A stretch of 64,000 nt of DNA. Source: Caballeronia sp. BR00000012568055 (GTDB lineage: Bacteria; Pseudomonadota; Gammaproteobacteria; Burkholderiales; Burkholderiaceae). Under the pieces are notes generated by a model, which saw only the letters and a list, made by a program, of their open reading frames with translations, was not told where the DNA came from and made no database searches. The position numbers and the translations under genes are program-made. Positions 18,194-29,274 of the stretch are shown in pieces (within the stretch, counting starts at the first letter, position 1; each line of letters begins with the position of its first letter). Location: positions 19,397-83,396 of the forward strand of contig NZ_JAQFVG010000243.1 of NCBI RefSeq assembly GCF_029439455.1, read 5' to 3'.

Positions 18194-20110
18194 ATGTACG
18201 ACTTGCTGAAAACCATCGACGATCCGGCCGATCTGCGCGCCCTCGATCGCCGCCAATTGCAACCGCTGGCCGACGAACTGCGGGCCTACGTGCTCGACAG
18301 CGTGTCGCAGACGGGCGGCCATCTGTCGTCCAATCTGGGCACGGTCGAGCTGACGATCGCGTTGCACTATGTGTTCGATACACCTGCTGACCGCATCGTA
18401 TGGGATGTCGGCCATCAGACGTATCCGCACAAGATCCTGACCGGACGCCGCGATCAGATGCCGGGCCTGCGCCAGTTGAACGGCATCTCCGGCTTCCCGC
18501 GCCGCGCCGAGTCGGAATACGACACCTTCGGCACCGCGCATTCGAGCACGTCGATTTCGGCGGCACTCGGCATGGCGGTCGCGAACAAGCTCCAGGGCGA
18601 CAACCGCTATTCAATCGCCGTGATCGGCGACGGCGCGATGACCGCCGGCATGGCCTTCGAGGCGATGAACAACGCGGGCGTTGCCGACGACCTTCCGTTG
18701 CTCGTCATCCTCAACGACAACGATATGTCGATTTCGCCGCCGGTCGGCGCGTTGAATCGCCATCTCGCGCGTCTGATGTCGGGCCGTTTCTACGCTGCCG
18801 CGCGTGCGGGCGTCGAACGCGTGCTGCGCGCCGCGCCTCCCATGTTGGATCTCGCTCGCAAGCTCGAAGAGCACGCCAAGGGCATGATCGTCCCGGCGAC
18901 GCTGTTCGAAGAATTCGGCTTCAACTACATCGGTCCGATCGACGGTCATGATCTCGATTCGCTGATTCCGACGCTGCAAAACATCAAGGAACTGCGCGGT
19001 CCGCAATTCCTACACGTCGTCACGAAGAAAGGCCAGGGCTACAAGCTCGCCGAAGCCGATCCGGTGCTGTATCACGGTCCGGGCAAGTTCAATCCGGCCG
19101 AAGGCATCAAGCCCGCGACCACGCCGTCGAAGAAAACCTACACGCAGGTGTTCGGCGAATGGCTGTGCGACGCCGCCGCGCTCGACTCGCGCGTGGTCGG
19201 CATCACGCCGGCAATGCGCGAAGGCTCGGGCATGGTCGAGTTCGAGAAGCGCTTCCCGGAGCGTTATTTCGATGTCGGTATCGCCGAACAGCACGCGGTG
19301 ACGTTTGCAGGCGGCCTGGCGGCTGACGGCATGAAGCCGGTCGTCGCGATCTATTCGACCTTCCTGCAACGCGGCTACGATCAACTGATCCACGACGTCG
19401 CGCTGCAAAACCTGCCGGTCGTGTTCGCGATCGATCGCGCGGGTCTGGTCGGCGCGGACGGCGCAACGCACGCGGGCAATTACGACCTCGCGTTCCTGCG
19501 CTGCATTCCGAACATGACGGTGATGGCGGCATCGGACGAAAACGAATGTCGTCAGATGCTGTACACCGCGCTTCAGCAGTCGAATCCGACGGCCGTGCGT
19601 TATCCGCGCGGTGCGGGCACGGGCGTGGCGACCGTCAAGCAAATGACCGCGATTCCGGTCGGCAAGGGCGAAATTCGCCGCGAATCGACGCAAAAGCTCG
19701 GCTCGGGCAAACGCATCGCGATTTGCGCGTTCGGCACGATGGTCGCGCCGTCGATCGCGGCAGCCGAACAGCTCGATCTGACCGTCGCCAATATGCGCTT
19801 CGTGAAGCCGGTCGATGCCGATTTGCTGCGCGAACTCGCCGCCACACACGATGCCATTGTGACTATCGAAGAAGGCGCGATCATGGGCGGCGCGGGTTCG
19901 GCGTGCGTGGAAGCGCTGCTGGCCAGTTCCATCGTCAAACCCGTGCTGCAATTGGGCTTGCCGGACACCTTTATCGATCATGGCGATCCGGCCAAGCTGC
20001 TCGCCAGCGTCGGTCTGGATGCAACGGGCATCGCGCGTTCCATCCGCGAGCGTTTTCTCGATGCCATCGAAAGCGCCAACGCGGGCAAGCTGACAAAGCG
20101 GGTTGCCTGA
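18194..20110 (+). CDS. dxs: 1-deoxy-D-xylulose-5-phosphate synthase
   Basis: First enzyme of the MEP pathway: thiamine-diphosphate-dependent condensation of pyruvate and glyceraldehyde 3-phosphate. It is 638 residues long and full length. Visible landmarks are GGHLSSNLG, the GH(Q)TYPHK segment, the ThDP motif beginning [18 protein letters not shown] and ending near LNDN, the transketolase pyrimidine domain ([16 protein letters not shown]) and [15 protein letters not shown]. It continues the xseB-ispA unit, and its product feeds the same isoprenoid pathway. Confidence 0.97.
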   Translation: MYDLLKTIDDPADLRALDRRQLQPLADELRAYVLDSVSQTGGHLSSNLGTVELTIALHYVFDTPADRIVWDVGHQTYPHKILTGRRDQMPGLRQLNGISGFPRRAESEYDTFGTAHSSTSISAALGMAVANKLQGDNRYSIAVIGDGAMTAGMAFEAMNNAGVADDLPLLVILNDNDMSISPPVGALNRHLARLMSGRFYAAARAGVERVLRAAPPMLDLARKLEEHAKGMIVPATLFEEFGFNYIGPIDGHDLDSLIPTLQNIKELRGPQFLHVVTKKGQGYKLAEADPVLYHGPGKFNPAEGIKPATTPSKKTYTQVFGEWLCDAAALDSRVVGITPAMREGSGMVEFEKRFPERYFDVGIAEQHAVTFAGGLAADGMKPVVAIYSTFLQRGYDQLIHDVALQNLPVVFAIDRAGLVGADGATHAGNYDLAFLRCIPNMTVMAASDENECRQMLYTALQQSNPTAVRYPRGAGTGVATVKQMTAIPVGKGEIRRESTQKLGSGKRIAICAFGTMVAPSIAAAEQLDLTVANMRFVKPVDADLLRELAATHDAIVTIEEGAIMGGAGSACVEALLASSIVKPVLQLGLPDTFIDHGDPAKLLASVGLDATGIARSIRERFLDAIESANAGKLTKRVA

Positions 20111-20162
20111 TTCTTTTGCTGCGAACGGCGCACGGGGTGCGTCGTGCATCAACGTTTGAACG

Positions 20163-20190
20163 CACGGCGCGGGCATGGTCCCGCGCCGTG
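20163..20190 (+). terminator. GC-rich hairpin after dxs
   Basis: CACGGCGCGGG pairs perfectly with CCCGCGCCGTG around CATGGT. Only a weak T-run follows, so termination is plausible but not certain. Confidence 0.5.
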
Positions 20191-20251
20191 TGCGCTTTGA
20201 CGATACGAATCGCCCGCGTCTGTCCGGCGCGCGGCGCATAAGGACAAAACC

Positions 20252-21058
20252 ATGAATCAGATGAATCCCGCCTTCGTGATGCCCGACGTTCAAAGTACCC
20301 CCGACACGCGCCAGATCGCGATTCAGCGCGTCGGCGTGAAGGGCGTGCGGCATCCGTTGACGGTGAAGACGGCGAGCGGCGTGCAGCCGAGCGTTGGCGT
20401 GTGGAATCTCGATGTGCATCTGCCTGCCGATCAAAAGGGCACGCATATGTCGCGCTTCGTCGCGCTGCTGGAAGAGAATCGCGAGCCGCTGGATCAGGCT
20501 GCGTTGCGTGGTTTGCTGGCTTCGATGTTGACGAAGCTTGAGGCGCATTCCGGGCGTATCGAAGTGAGCTTGCCGTACTTCGTGATGAAGACCGCGCCTG
20601 TGTCCGGCGTGCAAAGTCTGCTCGATTACGAAGCGACGTTCGTGGCCGAAAAGCGCGACGGCGAAACGCGTCTGTCGATGAAAGTGCTGGTGCCGGTCAC
20701 GAGCCTGTGCCCGTGCTCGAAGAAAATCTCGCAATATGGCGCGCACAATCAGCGCTCACATGTGACGATTTCCGCTGAATTGGCGGGTGAAGTCGCGGTG
20801 GAAGAATTGATTCGGATTGCGGAAGAAGAAGCATCGTGCGAACTGTGGGGTTTGCTCAAGCGGCCCGACGAGAAGTTCGTCACCGAGCGCGCATATGAAA
20901 ATCCGAAGTTCGTCGAAGACCTCGTGCGTGATGTCGCGACGCGTTTGAATGCGGATGCGCGCATCGTCGCGTATGTGCTGGAAGCGGAAAACTTCGAGTC
21001 GATTCACAATCACAGCGCGTATGCGGTGATCGAGCGGGACAAGCGCGTTCAGTCTTGA
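20252..21058 (+). CDS. folE2: GTP cyclohydrolase FolE2 (type IB)
   Basis: Metal-dependent GTP cyclohydrolase IB, an alternative to FolE that makes dihydroneopterin triphosphate for folate (and possibly queuosine) synthesis. The protein has 268 residues. Diagnostic features are [18 protein letters not shown], the metal cysteine segment [22 protein letters not shown] and the C-terminal [15 protein letters not shown]. Many bacteria use FolE2 when zinc is limiting; no Zur site was recognised upstream. Monocistronic by layout. Confidence 0.95.
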   Translation: MNQMNPAFVMPDVQSTPDTRQIAIQRVGVKGVRHPLTVKTASGVQPSVGVWNLDVHLPADQKGTHMSRFVALLEENREPLDQAALRGLLASMLTKLEAHSGRIEVSLPYFVMKTAPVSGVQSLLDYEATFVAEKRDGETRLSMKVLVPVTSLCPCSKKISQYGAHNQRSHVTISAELAGEVAVEELIRIAEEEASCELWGLLKRPDEKFVTERAYENPKFVEDLVRDVATRLNADARIVAYVLEAENFESIHNHSAYAVIERDKRVQS

Positions 21059-21124
21059 ATGGTGTTTTGTTGTACGGCTCCGCGCGACATTAAACTGTCC
21101 GTCCACTTCTAAGCGGAGCCTATC

Positions 21125-21751
21125 GTGATCCTCATCGGCCAATACGATTCCCCGTTCGTGCGGCGCGTCGCCATCGCGCTGAGTCTTTATGGCATGGCGT
21201 ACGAGCATCGCCCGTGGTCCGTGTTCGGCGATGCCGAGCAGATCGCGCCGTTCAATCCGCTGATCCGCGTGCCTACGCTCGTACTCGATTCGGGCGATGT
21301 GCTGATCGAAAGCGCGATGATCCTCGATTATCTCGATGAGCAAGCGGGCGAGGCGCGCGTGATGATTGCATCGCAGGGAAAGGAGCGGCGTGAGGCGCTG
21401 AAGGTGTGCGCGCTCGCGACGGGCTTAGCCGATAAAGCCGTCGCGCTTGTGTATGAGCGCGTGCTGCACGAGCAGAAATCGCAGACGTGGGTGACGCGTT
21501 GCACAGGACAAGTCGAGCGCGTGCTCGATGTGCTCGAAGCCAATCGCGCCGCGCGCGCCACGCCGTATTGGTTCAGCGATGCGATTGGTCACGCGGATAT
21601 CGCGGTGGCTTGCGCGTTGCGATTTGCGCGTGAGGCGCATCCGTCCATCTTTACTTCGACGCGCTGGCCAACGTTGATCGGACACGCCGACCGATGCGAA
21701 GCGCTGCCGGTCTTCCAGCAGATTGTGCAGCCGTTCAACCCGCCGAATTAA
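21125..21751 (+). CDS. Glutathione S-transferase-like protein
   Basis: A 208-residue GST-fold protein. The N-terminal thioredoxin-like domain has the glutathione-site elements [11 protein letters not shown], the cis-proline region [19 protein letters not shown] (residue pair E-S contacting the gamma-glutamyl group) and LDYLDEQ. An all-helical C-terminal domain follows. The first serine (S9) is a candidate catalytic residue, as in zeta- or beta-like classes. The substrate is unknown. It converges with tsaD and overlaps it by 17 bases at the 3' ends. Confidence 0.85.
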   Translation: MILIGQYDSPFVRRVAIALSLYGMAYEHRPWSVFGDAEQIAPFNPLIRVPTLVLDSGDVLIESAMILDYLDEQAGEARVMIASQGKERREALKVCALATGLADKAVALVYERVLHEQKSQTWVTRCTGQVERVLDVLEANRAARATPYWFSDAIGHADIAVACALRFAREAHPSIFTSTRWPTLIGHADRCEALPVFQQIVQPFNPPN

Positions 21752-22766
21752 GCGATGCCAAATCCCAGCGTGGTTTGACCGAAAACCCATAATCGCGCGC
21801 AGCCTGATCGGGCCAGCGCGCGAGCCGCAACGCGCCGGCCAGCGCGATCATCGCGCCATTGTCGGTGCAGAGCGACAAGTCGGGATAGTGGACATCGAAA
21901 CGCCGCTTTTTCGCCGCCGCTGACAACGCTTCGCGCAGTTGCCGATTCGCGCCGACACCGCCCGCCACGACCAGCCGTTTCAGCCCCGTCTTCTTCAGCG
22001 CCGCCAGCGATTTCGCCACTAGTACGTCTACCGCTGCATCGACGAAACCGCGCGCGAGGTCGGCCTTGGCTTGCTCGCAGACATTCGCGCCAAGCTTCCG
22101 GCTTTGCGTCAGCACCGCTGTCTTCAAACCGCTGAAGCTGAAATCGAGATCGCCGGAATGCAGCATCGGACGCGGCAGCGATACCGCGCCCGGCGTGCCG
22201 AATTCCGCCATCCGCGATACTTCCGGACCGCCCGGATAACCGAGACCGAGCAGCTTGGCGGTTTTATCGAAGGCTTCGCCGGCGGCATCGTCGAGCGTTT
22301 CGCCGAGCGTCTCGTAGACGCCGACATCGGTGACGCGCATCAACTGCGTGTGACCACCGGACACGAGCAAAGCGACGAACGGAAACGGCGGCGGTTCATC
22401 GACGAGCAAGGGCGACAGCAAATGCCCTTCGAGATGATGGATGCCGACCGTCGGCTTGTCCCACGCCATTGCCAGCGCATTCGCGATGCTCGCGCCCACC
22501 AGCAGCGCGCCCGCCAGTCCCGGACCTTGCGTGAACGCGATGGCATCGATATCGCCGCGTTCGGTTTTGGCCTCGCTCATCACCTGTTCGAGCAAGGGCA
22601 GCGCGCGGCGGATGTGATCGCGCGACGCCAGTTCCGGCACCACGCCGCCGTACTCGCGATGCATCGCAATCTGCGAATGCAGCGCGTGCGCAAGCAGGCC
22701 GCGTTCGGTGTCGTAGAGCGCGAGGCCGGTTTCGTCGCAGGAGCTTTCGATGCCGAGAACTAGCAT
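21735..22766 (-). CDS. tsaD: tRNA N6-adenosine threonylcarbamoyltransferase TsaD
   Basis: Catalytic subunit for the universal t6A modification at position 37 of ANN-decoding tRNAs, working with TsaB, TsaC and TsaE. It has 343 residues and is full length. It opens with the ASKHA-fold signature [17 protein letters not shown]. The metal-binding HHLEGHL, the VSGGHTQL loop, the [12 protein letters not shown] element and [13 protein letters not shown] are all present. It is essential in most bacteria. Transcribed away from the flavoprotein gene, with 77 bases between the two starts. Confidence 0.97.
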   Translation of the reverse strand: MLVLGIESSCDETGLALYDTERGLLAHALHSQIAMHREYGGVVPELASRDHIRRALPLLEQVMSEAKTERGDIDAIAFTQGPGLAGALLVGASIANALAMAWDKPTVGIHHLEGHLLSPLLVDEPPPFPFVALLVSGGHTQLMRVTDVGVYETLGETLDDAAGEAFDKTAKLLGLGYPGGPEVSRMAEFGTPGAVSLPRPMLHSGDLDFSFSGLKTAVLTQSRKLGANVCEQAKADLARGFVDAAVDVLVAKSLAALKKTGLKRLVVAGGVGANRQLREALSAAAKKRRFDVHYPDLSLCTDNGAMIALAGALRLARWPDQAARDYGFSVKPRWDLASLNSAG

Positions 22767-22843
22767 GGATTCAAGATGTTGGCGGTAACAGAAAAGTATA
22801 GCAGCGGGCTTGAATGCGCGCGTCCGCAGGTAAAATGCGCGGC

Positions 22844-24055
22844 ATGGAATCCTTCGATATCGCCGTTATCGGCGCGGGCGCGGCGGGCATGATGTGCGCC
22901 GCTGTCGCCGCTCAGAACGGGCGCCGCGTGGTGCTCATCGACCACGCGGAAAAGCTCGCCGAAAAAATCCGCATCTCGGGCGGCGGGCGCTGCAACTTCA
23001 CCAATATCAACGCGCAGCCGGCCAATTTCTTGTCGGCGAATCCGCATTTTTGCCGCTCGGCGCTGGCCCGTTATACGCCGCGCGATTTTCTCGCGCTGCT
23101 CAAGCAATATCGCGTGAAGTGGCATGAGAAGCACAAAGGTCAGCTTTTCTGCGACGACTCCAGCGAGACCATCATCGACGTGCTGAAAAGCGAGTGCGAT
23201 GCAGGGCGCGTGACGTGGCGTCGTCCGGTCGCGGTGCATGAGATTCGCCACGACGGCGCGCGCTTTTCGCTCGATACGAACGCGGGCGCGATTGCATCGA
23301 ACGCGCTCGTGATCGCAACGGGCGGTTTGTCGATACCGAAGATCGGCGCGACGGATTTTGGCTATCGCGTCGCGAAGCAATTCGGGCACAAGCTGATCGA
23401 TACGCGGCCTGCGCTGGTGCCGCTCACGTTCACATCGGCTGACTGGACGCCATTTGCTGCCTTGTCGGGATTGTCGCTGCCGGTGCGCATCAGCGCGGGC
23501 AAAGGCAAAACGCGTGGCGAGTTCGATGAAGACTTGCTGCTGACGCATCGCGGCGTCTCGGGTCCGGGCGTGCTGCAAATTTCCAGCTACTGGAACACGT
23601 CGGAGCCGATCCAGCTCGATCTCCTCCCCGACGCCGATGCCACCGAAAGCCTGCTCGAAGCCAAAGCGGGATCGAAAAAGCAGATCGGCAATTTTCTGGC
23701 GGAATTGGTCCCCGCGCGGCTGGCGCATGCGTGGCTCGAAGCGCAGCACGTCGCCGCCGATGCGCGTCTCGCCGATCTGCCCGATCGCGTCTTGAAGGCG
23801 CTCGGCGCGTCCTTGTCGAACTGGACGCTGACGCCCAGCGGCACCGAAGGCTATCGCAAGGCGGAAGTTACGCGCGGCGGCGTCGATACGCGCGAACTGT
23901 CCTCCGCCACGATGATGAGCGAGCGCGTGCCCGGACTCTATTTCATCGGCGAAGTGGTCGATGTGACGGGTTGGCTCGGCGGCTACAACTTCCAGTGGGC
24001 GTGGGCGTCGGGCGTGGCGGCGGGCAAGGCATCGGCGGAATTTACGGCTGGCTGA
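22844..24055 (+). CDS. HI0933-family flavoprotein (NAD(P)/FAD-dependent oxidoreductase)
   Basis: A 403-residue FAD-binding protein of the HI0933/BaiN family. The dinucleotide fold [15 protein letters not shown] is at the N-terminus, followed by the family motif [14 protein letters not shown]. The second FAD region is [27 protein letters not shown], cut at about 20 residues here: [14 protein letters not shown] is the diagnostic part. Reported relatives include bile-acid reductases, but the physiological role of proteobacterial members is unsettled. ATG 22844 was preferred; ATG 22835 in the same frame would add three residues. Confidence 0.86.
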   Translation: MESFDIAVIGAGAAGMMCAAVAAQNGRRVVLIDHAEKLAEKIRISGGGRCNFTNINAQPANFLSANPHFCRSALARYTPRDFLALLKQYRVKWHEKHKGQLFCDDSSETIIDVLKSECDAGRVTWRRPVAVHEIRHDGARFSLDTNAGAIASNALVIATGGLSIPKIGATDFGYRVAKQFGHKLIDTRPALVPLTFTSADWTPFAALSGLSLPVRISAGKGKTRGEFDEDLLLTHRGVSGPGVLQISSYWNTSEPIQLDLLPDADATESLLEAKAGSKKQIGNFLAELVPARLAHAWLEAQHVAADARLADLPDRVLKALGASLSNWTLTPSGTEGYRKAEVTRGGVDTRELSSATMMSERVPGLYFIGEVVDVTGWLGGYNFQWAWASGVAAGKASAEFTAG

Positions 24056-24198
24056 AAACGCGTTTGCACTCGCCTGGCGACGCCCTCGAAAAACGAACCC
24101 GTTTGCTATACTCAAGCGGTCAATCGGAGGATTCCTCTCCGCTCTGGCCGGCGTCACGGTGGCGCTTTTCGCCGCCCGTTTCGAAGCCCGTCGATAGT

Positions 24199-24236
24199 CC
24201 CGCTTGAGGATGCGTTCCCAAGCGGGCTTTTGCTTT
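24199..24236 (+). terminator. Hairpin upstream of yqeY, in place of rpsU
   Basis: CCCGCTTG and CAAGCGGG flank a 12-base loop, followed by CTTTTGCTTT. The 241-bp gap 24056-24296 also has a TATACT box and a GGAGG sequence, but no rpsU or other start codon follows them. Confidence 0.6.
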
Positions 24237-24296
24237 CACGACGCAGCGCGGACACGCTGGCCGGACCTCAACTCTTGTAATTGCACCGGGTGAAAG

Positions 24297-24743
24297 ATGA
24301 GCCTCAAGGACCAGATCAGCGACGATATGAAATCCGCCATGCGCGCGAAAGAGACCGAGCGTCTCGGCACGATTCGCCTGCTGCTCGCGGCGATCAAGCA
24401 GCGCGAAGTCGATGATCGCATCACGCTCGACGACGCAGCCATCACCGGCGTCGTCGATAAGATGATCAAGCAGCGCAAGGATTCGATCAGCCAGTTCCAG
24501 GCCGCCGGCCGCGACGATCTGGTCGCCAAGGAACAAGCCGAACTCGAAGTGCTCGCCGGCTACATGCCCGAACAGCTTTCCGCCGATGCCGTCGCAGCCG
24601 AAGTGCAAGCCGCGATCGCCGCGACGGGCGCCGCTGGCCCGCAGGACATGGGCAAGGTAATGGGCGTGCTCAAGCCGAAACTCGCGGGCAAGGCGGATAT
24701 GACCGCGGTGTCGGCGCAGGTCAAAGCGGCGCTTTCGAAGTAA
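24297..24743 (+). CDS. GatB/YqeY domain protein
   Basis: A 148-residue all-helical protein of the YqeY family, related to the tail domain of the amidotransferase subunit GatB and thought to bind tRNA; its true role is not established. The N-terminus MSLKDQISDDMKSAMRAKE, the central IKQRKDSISQFQAAGRDDL and the C-terminal GPQDMGKVMGVLKPKLAGKAD are all typical. In many proteobacteria it lies between rpsU and dnaG. Here it is directly upstream of dnaG (21 bases), but rpsU is missing. Confidence 0.9.
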   Translation: MSLKDQISDDMKSAMRAKETERLGTIRLLLAAIKQREVDDRITLDDAAITGVVDKMIKQRKDSISQFQAAGRDDLVAKEQAELEVLAGYMPEQLSADAVAAEVQAAIAATGAAGPQDMGKVMGVLKPKLAGKADMTAVSAQVKAALSK

Positions 24744-24764
24744 TCGCCAGATCGCCAGCTCGCT

Positions 24765-26645
24765 TTGATTCCGAACGCTTTCCTGCAGGATCTGCTCAAC
24801 CGCGTCGATATCGTCGATGTGGTGGGCCGCTACGTCCAGTTGAAAAAGGGCGGCGCGAACTTCATGGGTCTGTGCCCGTTCCATAACGAGAAATCGCCGT
24901 CCTTTACCGTCAGTCCGACCAAGCAGTTCTATCACTGCTTCGGCTGCGGCGCGCATGGCACGGCGATCGGCTTTCTGATGGAGCACACCGGGCTGACGTT
25001 TCCTGAAGCCGTGAAGGATCTCGCGCAGGGCGCGGGATTGACGGTGCCGCAGGAGCCGTCGTTCCGTGGTGGCGGCGCGGGCGGAATGGAGAGCGCGCCG
25101 AGCAAAGCGGTGAGCGTCGCGCTGACGGAAGTCATGCAAACCGCGTGCGATTTCTATCGCAAGCAACTGCGTAGTGCGCCTGATGCCATCGCGTATCTGA
25201 AAAAGCGTGGGTTGACCGGCGAAGTCGCGGCGCGATTTGGGCTGGGTTATGCGCCGGACGGCTGGCAGAACCTCGAAGACGCTTTTCCGGACTATCGCAA
25301 TGACAATCTGGTCGAATCGGGACTGGTGATTGTCAGTGAGAAGACGGACGCGCAAGGGCAGGCGCGTCGCTATGACCGGTTCCGCGAACGTGTGATGTTC
25401 CCGATCCGCAATGTGAAGGGCAATGTGATCGGCTTCGGCGGACGCGTGCTCGACGGCGGTGAACCGAAGTACCTGAATTCTCCGGAAACGCCCTTATTTA
25501 GCAAAGGCAGCGAGCTTTACGGCCTTTTCGAGGCGCGTCTTGCGATTCGTGAACTGGGCTACGCGCTCGTCGTCGAAGGCTACATGGATGTCGTCGCGCT
25601 CGCGCAACTCGGGTTTGCGAACGCCGTGGCGACGCTCGGAACGGCCTGCACGCCGGTCCACGTTCAGAAACTATTTCGTCAGACAGAAACCGTCGTATTC
25701 AGTTTCGATGGCGATTCAGCCGGTCGTCGCGCCGCGCGCCGCGCACTGGAAGCCGCGTTGCCGCACGCGGCGGACAATCGGACCATCAAGTTTCTGTTTC
25801 TGCCGAAAGAGCACGATCCGGACAGCTATATCCGCGAATTCGGCGCGGATGGTTTCGGCGAGCAGGTCGATCGAGCGATGCCGCTGTCGCAGTTTCTGCT
25901 GAACGAGGTGTTGAGCGACAAGGAGCTGGATCAGCCCGAAGGCCGCGCGAAGGCGCTCTTCGATGCGAAACCACTTCTGCAAGCGCTGCCCGCGAACGCG
26001 CTGCGCGTGCAGATTCTGCACATGCTGGCGGATCGGCTGGATACGCCGTTCACGGAAATCGCCGCACTGTGCGACATCGACTCGCGCGCGGCGGCCGTTG
26101 CGCGCGCGAATGTGCCGAAAAGCGAGCGGCGTCGCGTAACGGGACAGGAGCAACGCGCGTTGCGCAATCTGGTGATGTATCCGGGCATTGCTGCATCGCT
26201 CGATCAGGATAGCGAGCGCACGCTGGTCACCATGACCGAGCATGGCGAATTGTTCAGCGAACTGATCGGACACGCGCGCGAATTGGGCCCGGCGGCGGAA
26301 TTCCAGCTTATTTCCGAGATATTGAGAAATGCAGCGAATGCGCCCACATACGAGGATATCTTCCAGGAAATTCTCGCCTATGATGAAAACGTGCGCGATT
26401 TATTGATGCGTGATCCGTCCGATGAGGGCGCGGCGGATCGCGTCGAGGAACAAAAGCGGTTGCTCGCCGAGGAGTTGCAGGCGACGGTCGTGAAGTTGCG
26501 GCACGACAGTTATCGCGCGCGGTTGGATCAGTTGGCGCGCCAGCCGAGCTTGTCGGCGGAGGAAGTGGCGGAGTTTTCCGATCTGTCGGCGAAGGTGGCG
26601 CAGATCAAGGCTGGACGGGCGGCGAGCCCGGACGCATCGAAGTGA
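24765..26645 (+). CDS. dnaG: DNA primase
   Basis: Synthesises RNA primers at the replication fork. It has 626 residues and starts at a TTG, the start that preserves the conserved MIPNAFLQDLLNRVDIVDVV opening. The zinc ribbon ligands are Cys37, His40, Cys58 and Cys61 (CPFH and HCFGCG). The TOPRIM catalytic core shows VVEGYMDVVAL and SFDGDSAG. The C-terminal helicase-binding domain is present. It lies between yqeY and rpoD in the macromolecular-synthesis order. No good ribosome binding site precedes the TTG, so translation may depend on coupling to yqeY. Confidence 0.95.
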   Translation: MIPNAFLQDLLNRVDIVDVVGRYVQLKKGGANFMGLCPFHNEKSPSFTVSPTKQFYHCFGCGAHGTAIGFLMEHTGLTFPEAVKDLAQGAGLTVPQEPSFRGGGAGGMESAPSKAVSVALTEVMQTACDFYRKQLRSAPDAIAYLKKRGLTGEVAARFGLGYAPDGWQNLEDAFPDYRNDNLVESGLVIVSEKTDAQGQARRYDRFRERVMFPIRNVKGNVIGFGGRVLDGGEPKYLNSPETPLFSKGSELYGLFEARLAIRELGYALVVEGYMDVVALAQLGFANAVATLGTACTPVHVQKLFRQTETVVFSFDGDSAGRRAARRALEAALPHAADNRTIKFLFLPKEHDPDSYIREFGADGFGEQVDRAMPLSQFLLNEVLSDKELDQPEGRAKALFDAKPLLQALPANALRVQILHMLADRLDTPFTEIAALCDIDSRAAAVARANVPKSERRRVTGQEQRALRNLVMYPGIAASLDQDSERTLVTMTEHGELFSELIGHARELGPAAEFQLISEILRNAANAPTYEDIFQEILAYDENVRDLLMRDPSDEGAADRVEEQKRLLAEELQATVVKLRHDSYRARLDQLARQPSLSAEEVAEFSDLSAKVAQIKAGRAASPDASK

Positions 26646-27074
26646 AATGCTATAATTTCTAGTTCAAGGCTGATTGCTTTTTGTCAACTTTTCGCGGGTT
26701 GGAACGTCTCTTTTTTGAGAAAGGCTTGGCCCAAAAGCGCGATTGATTGACAAGTCGGTAAAACCCCGGTGTTGCCGGGTAGATGGAGAGGTACGCAGGA
26801 CGCTGGCTGTATCGCCTGTTCGGTCCGGGTTGTAAAGCGTTTTCAGTGTTTTCGAACGGACAGAAGTCAGACGGAAACGCATGCCGGCGAACAGACGGGC
26901 ACAAGGGAAGCGGCTGCTATTGAGGGTAAGGGGCGAATTTGATCGTAATCGGATCAGGGCCGGACCTCGGTGGCGCTCCGGGCAGGGCACGCAGGACGAA
27001 GCAGCGTGCGCATTTGGTTATTCACGGTTCCATCGGCTGTTGTCCAGCAGCCGCGAGTCGAGACTAAAGCCTGT
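26646..27074 (+). other. 429-bp dnaG-rpoD spacer / rpoD leader
   Basis: No protein fits here. A perfect TATAAT (26651-26656) lies 6 bases past the dnaG stop, followed by T-rich tracts, so an rpoD promoter with a transcribed leader of about 400 bases is possible. No known riboswitch or attenuator was recognised. Confidence 0.4.
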
Positions 27075-29129
27075 ATGGCGAACTCCATGACGAAAAAGCT
27101 GAACGATGTACCCGTCGAAGACGACGCAATGCAACCCGCAGAGCCGACCGCCGCACCGGCGGCAAAGGTCGAAAAGGCCAGGGCTCGCGATCGCCGCGCG
27201 AAAGAAAAGGCGCTGCTGAAGGACGCGTTCTCGTCGAGCGCGCCCGGCACGGTCGAGGAACTCGAAGAGCGGCGCGGCAAACTGCGCGCGCTCATCAAGC
27301 TCGGAAAGGAGCGAGGCTTCCTCACGTACGGTGAAATCAACGATCACCTTCCGGACAACTTCACGGAAACCGAGGCGATCGAAGGGATCATCAGCACGTT
27401 CAACGACATGGGCGTGGCGGTGTACGAGCAAGCGCCCGATGCCGAAACGCTGCTTCTCAACGACAACGCTCCGAACGCCTCTTCCGACGATGAAGTCGAG
27501 GAAGAAGCCGAAGTCGCGCTGTCCACCGTCGATTCCGAATTTGGCCGCACGACCGACCCGGTGCGCATGTACATGCGCGAGATGGGCACGGTCGAACTGC
27601 TGACGCGTGAGGGCGAAATCGAGATTGCCAAGCGCATCGAAGACGGCCTCAAGCACATGGTCATGGCGATCTCCGCCTGCCCGACGACCATCGCCGATAT
27701 TCTCGCGATGGCCGAACGTGTGCAGAACGAAGAGATTCGTGTCGATGAACTCGTCGATGGCCTGATCGATCCGAATGCCGAAGATACTGACGGTTTCTCC
27801 GAGCAGGAAGCCGAGGCGATCGAATCGGAAGACGAGGAATCGGACGAAGAGAGCGACGAGGAAGAGGAAGACGACGATGGCGCGGCGCAAGCCAGCGCCA
27901 ACGCCGCGCAACTCGAAGCGCTCAAACTCCAGTCGCTCGAGAAATTCGCGCTCATCAGCGAATGGTTCGACAAGATGCGTCGCGCTTATGAGAAGGAAGG
28001 CTATAAGTCGAAGGCGTATCTGAAGGCGCAAGAGGCCATTCAAACCGAGCTGATGAACATTCGCTTCACGGCGCGCACGGTCGAGCGTCTGTGCGATACG
28101 CTGCGCGCGCAGGTGGATGAAGTGCGTCAGGTCGAGCGGCAGATTCTGCATACCGTCGTCGATAAATGCGGGATGCCGCGCGCTGAATTCATCGCGCGTT
28201 TCCCGGGCAGCGAAACCGATCTCGAATGGTCCGATAAGGTCGTAGCCGAAGCGCACGAGTACAGCGCGGTGCTGGAGCGCAATATTCCCGCGATTCGTGA
28301 ACAGCAACAACGTCTGCTGGACTTGCAGGCGCGTGTGGTGTTGCCGCTGAAGGACCTGAAGGAAACCAATCGCCAGATGGCGGCGGGCGAACTGAAGGCG
28401 CGGCAGGCCAAGCGCGAAATGACCGAGGCCAATCTGCGTCTGGTGATTTCGATCGCGAAGAAATACACGAACCGCGGCTTGCAGTTCCTCGATCTTATTC
28501 AGGAAGGCAATATCGGCTTGATGAAGGCGGTGGACAAGTTCGAATATCGTCGCGGCTATAAGTTTTCGACGTACGCGACGTGGTGGATTCGCCAGGCTAT
28601 TACGCGATCGATTGCGGATCAGGCGCGCACCATCCGGATTCCGGTTCATATGATCGAGACGATCAACAAGATGAACCGTATTTCGCGGCAGATTCTGCAG
28701 GAAACCGGTCTCGAGCCGGACCCGGCGACGCTGGCCGAGAAGATGGAAATGCCGGAGGACAAGATCCGCAAGATCATGAAGATCGCGAAGGAGCCGATCT
28801 CCATGGAAACGCCGATCGGTGACGACGACGACTCGCATCTGGGCGATTTCATCGAAGACACGAACACGGTGGCGCCTTCGGATGCCGCCTTGCATGCTTC
28901 GATGCGGGATGTCGTAAAGGATGTGCTCGACTCGCTGACGCCGCGTGAGGCGAAGGTGCTGCGCATGCGGTTTGGTATCGAGATGAGTACGGATCACACG
29001 CTCGAAGAAGTCGGCAAACAGTTCGATGTCACGCGCGAGCGGATTCGCCAGATCGAGGCGAAGGCGCTGCGCAAACTGCGACATCCGAGCCGGTCGGATA
29101 AGCTCAAGTCGTTCCTCGAGGGGAATTGA
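27075..29129 (+). CDS. rpoD: Primary sigma factor RpoD (sigma-70)
   Basis: Housekeeping sigma factor that directs RNA polymerase to -35/-10 promoters. From ATG 27075 it has 684 residues; ATG 27087 is an alternative. Region 1.1 covers the [21 protein letters not shown] stretch (about 75-95), then comes region 1.2 ([21 protein letters not shown]). A very acidic insert ([17 protein letters not shown]) is typical of the non-conserved region. Region 2 includes [17 protein letters not shown], and region 4 ends [18 protein letters not shown] with a conserved tail. It is the last gene before a strong terminator and the tRNA. Confidence 0.97.
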   Translation: MANSMTKKLNDVPVEDDAMQPAEPTAAPAAKVEKARARDRRAKEKALLKDAFSSSAPGTVEELEERRGKLRALIKLGKERGFLTYGEINDHLPDNFTETEAIEGIISTFNDMGVAVYEQAPDAETLLLNDNAPNASSDDEVEEEAEVALSTVDSEFGRTTDPVRMYMREMGTVELLTREGEIEIAKRIEDGLKHMVMAISACPTTIADILAMAERVQNEEIRVDELVDGLIDPNAEDTDGFSEQEAEAIESEDEESDEESDEEEEDDDGAAQASANAAQLEALKLQSLEKFALISEWFDKMRRAYEKEGYKSKAYLKAQEAIQTELMNIRFTARTVERLCDTLRAQVDEVRQVERQILHTVVDKCGMPRAEFIARFPGSETDLEWSDKVVAEAHEYSAVLERNIPAIREQQQRLLDLQARVVLPLKDLKETNRQMAAGELKARQAKREMTEANLRLVISIAKKYTNRGLQFLDLIQEGNIGLMKAVDKFEYRRGYKFSTYATWWIRQAITRSIADQARTIRIPVHMIETINKMNRISRQILQETGLEPDPATLAEKMEMPEDKIRKIMKIAKEPISMETPIGDDDDSHLGDFIEDTNTVAPSDAALHASMRDVVKDVLDSLTPREAKVLRMRFGIEMSTDHTLEEVGKQFDVTRERIRQIEAKALRKLRHPSRSDKLKSFLEGN

Positions 29130-29207
29130 CGGGCTTGTATTGAGACGTGTTGTGAGGCACACTCGCTACCCTTCGCAAGTCGCCTCACGCTTGGTCAGGA
29201 TGTGATG

Positions 29208-29236
29208 AGAAAGCGCCGATTCGGCGCTTTCTTTTT
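29208..29236 (+). terminator. rpoD terminator
   Basis: AGAAAGCGCCG pairs with CGGCGCTTTCT over ATT and is followed by a T-run. It lies 79 bases past the rpoD stop. Confidence 0.92.
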
Positions 29237-29274
29237 GTGGTTTTCTGATCTTTGCGCGCTTGCTGTCCTGTGCG

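Noticed and set aside
19010..20746. 578-codon frame antisense to dxs and folE2
   Set aside because: It spans two recognised genes and their gap and has shadow composition only.
24120..25355. 411-codon minus-strand frame over yqeY and the start of dnaG
   Set aside because: Overlaps two clear genes; no motif, no ribosome binding site.
27018..29162. 714-codon open frame antisense to rpoD
   Set aside because: High-GC codon bias keeps the antisense frame open. The translation is Arg/His/Leu-rich with no family resemblance, and rpoD is certain.
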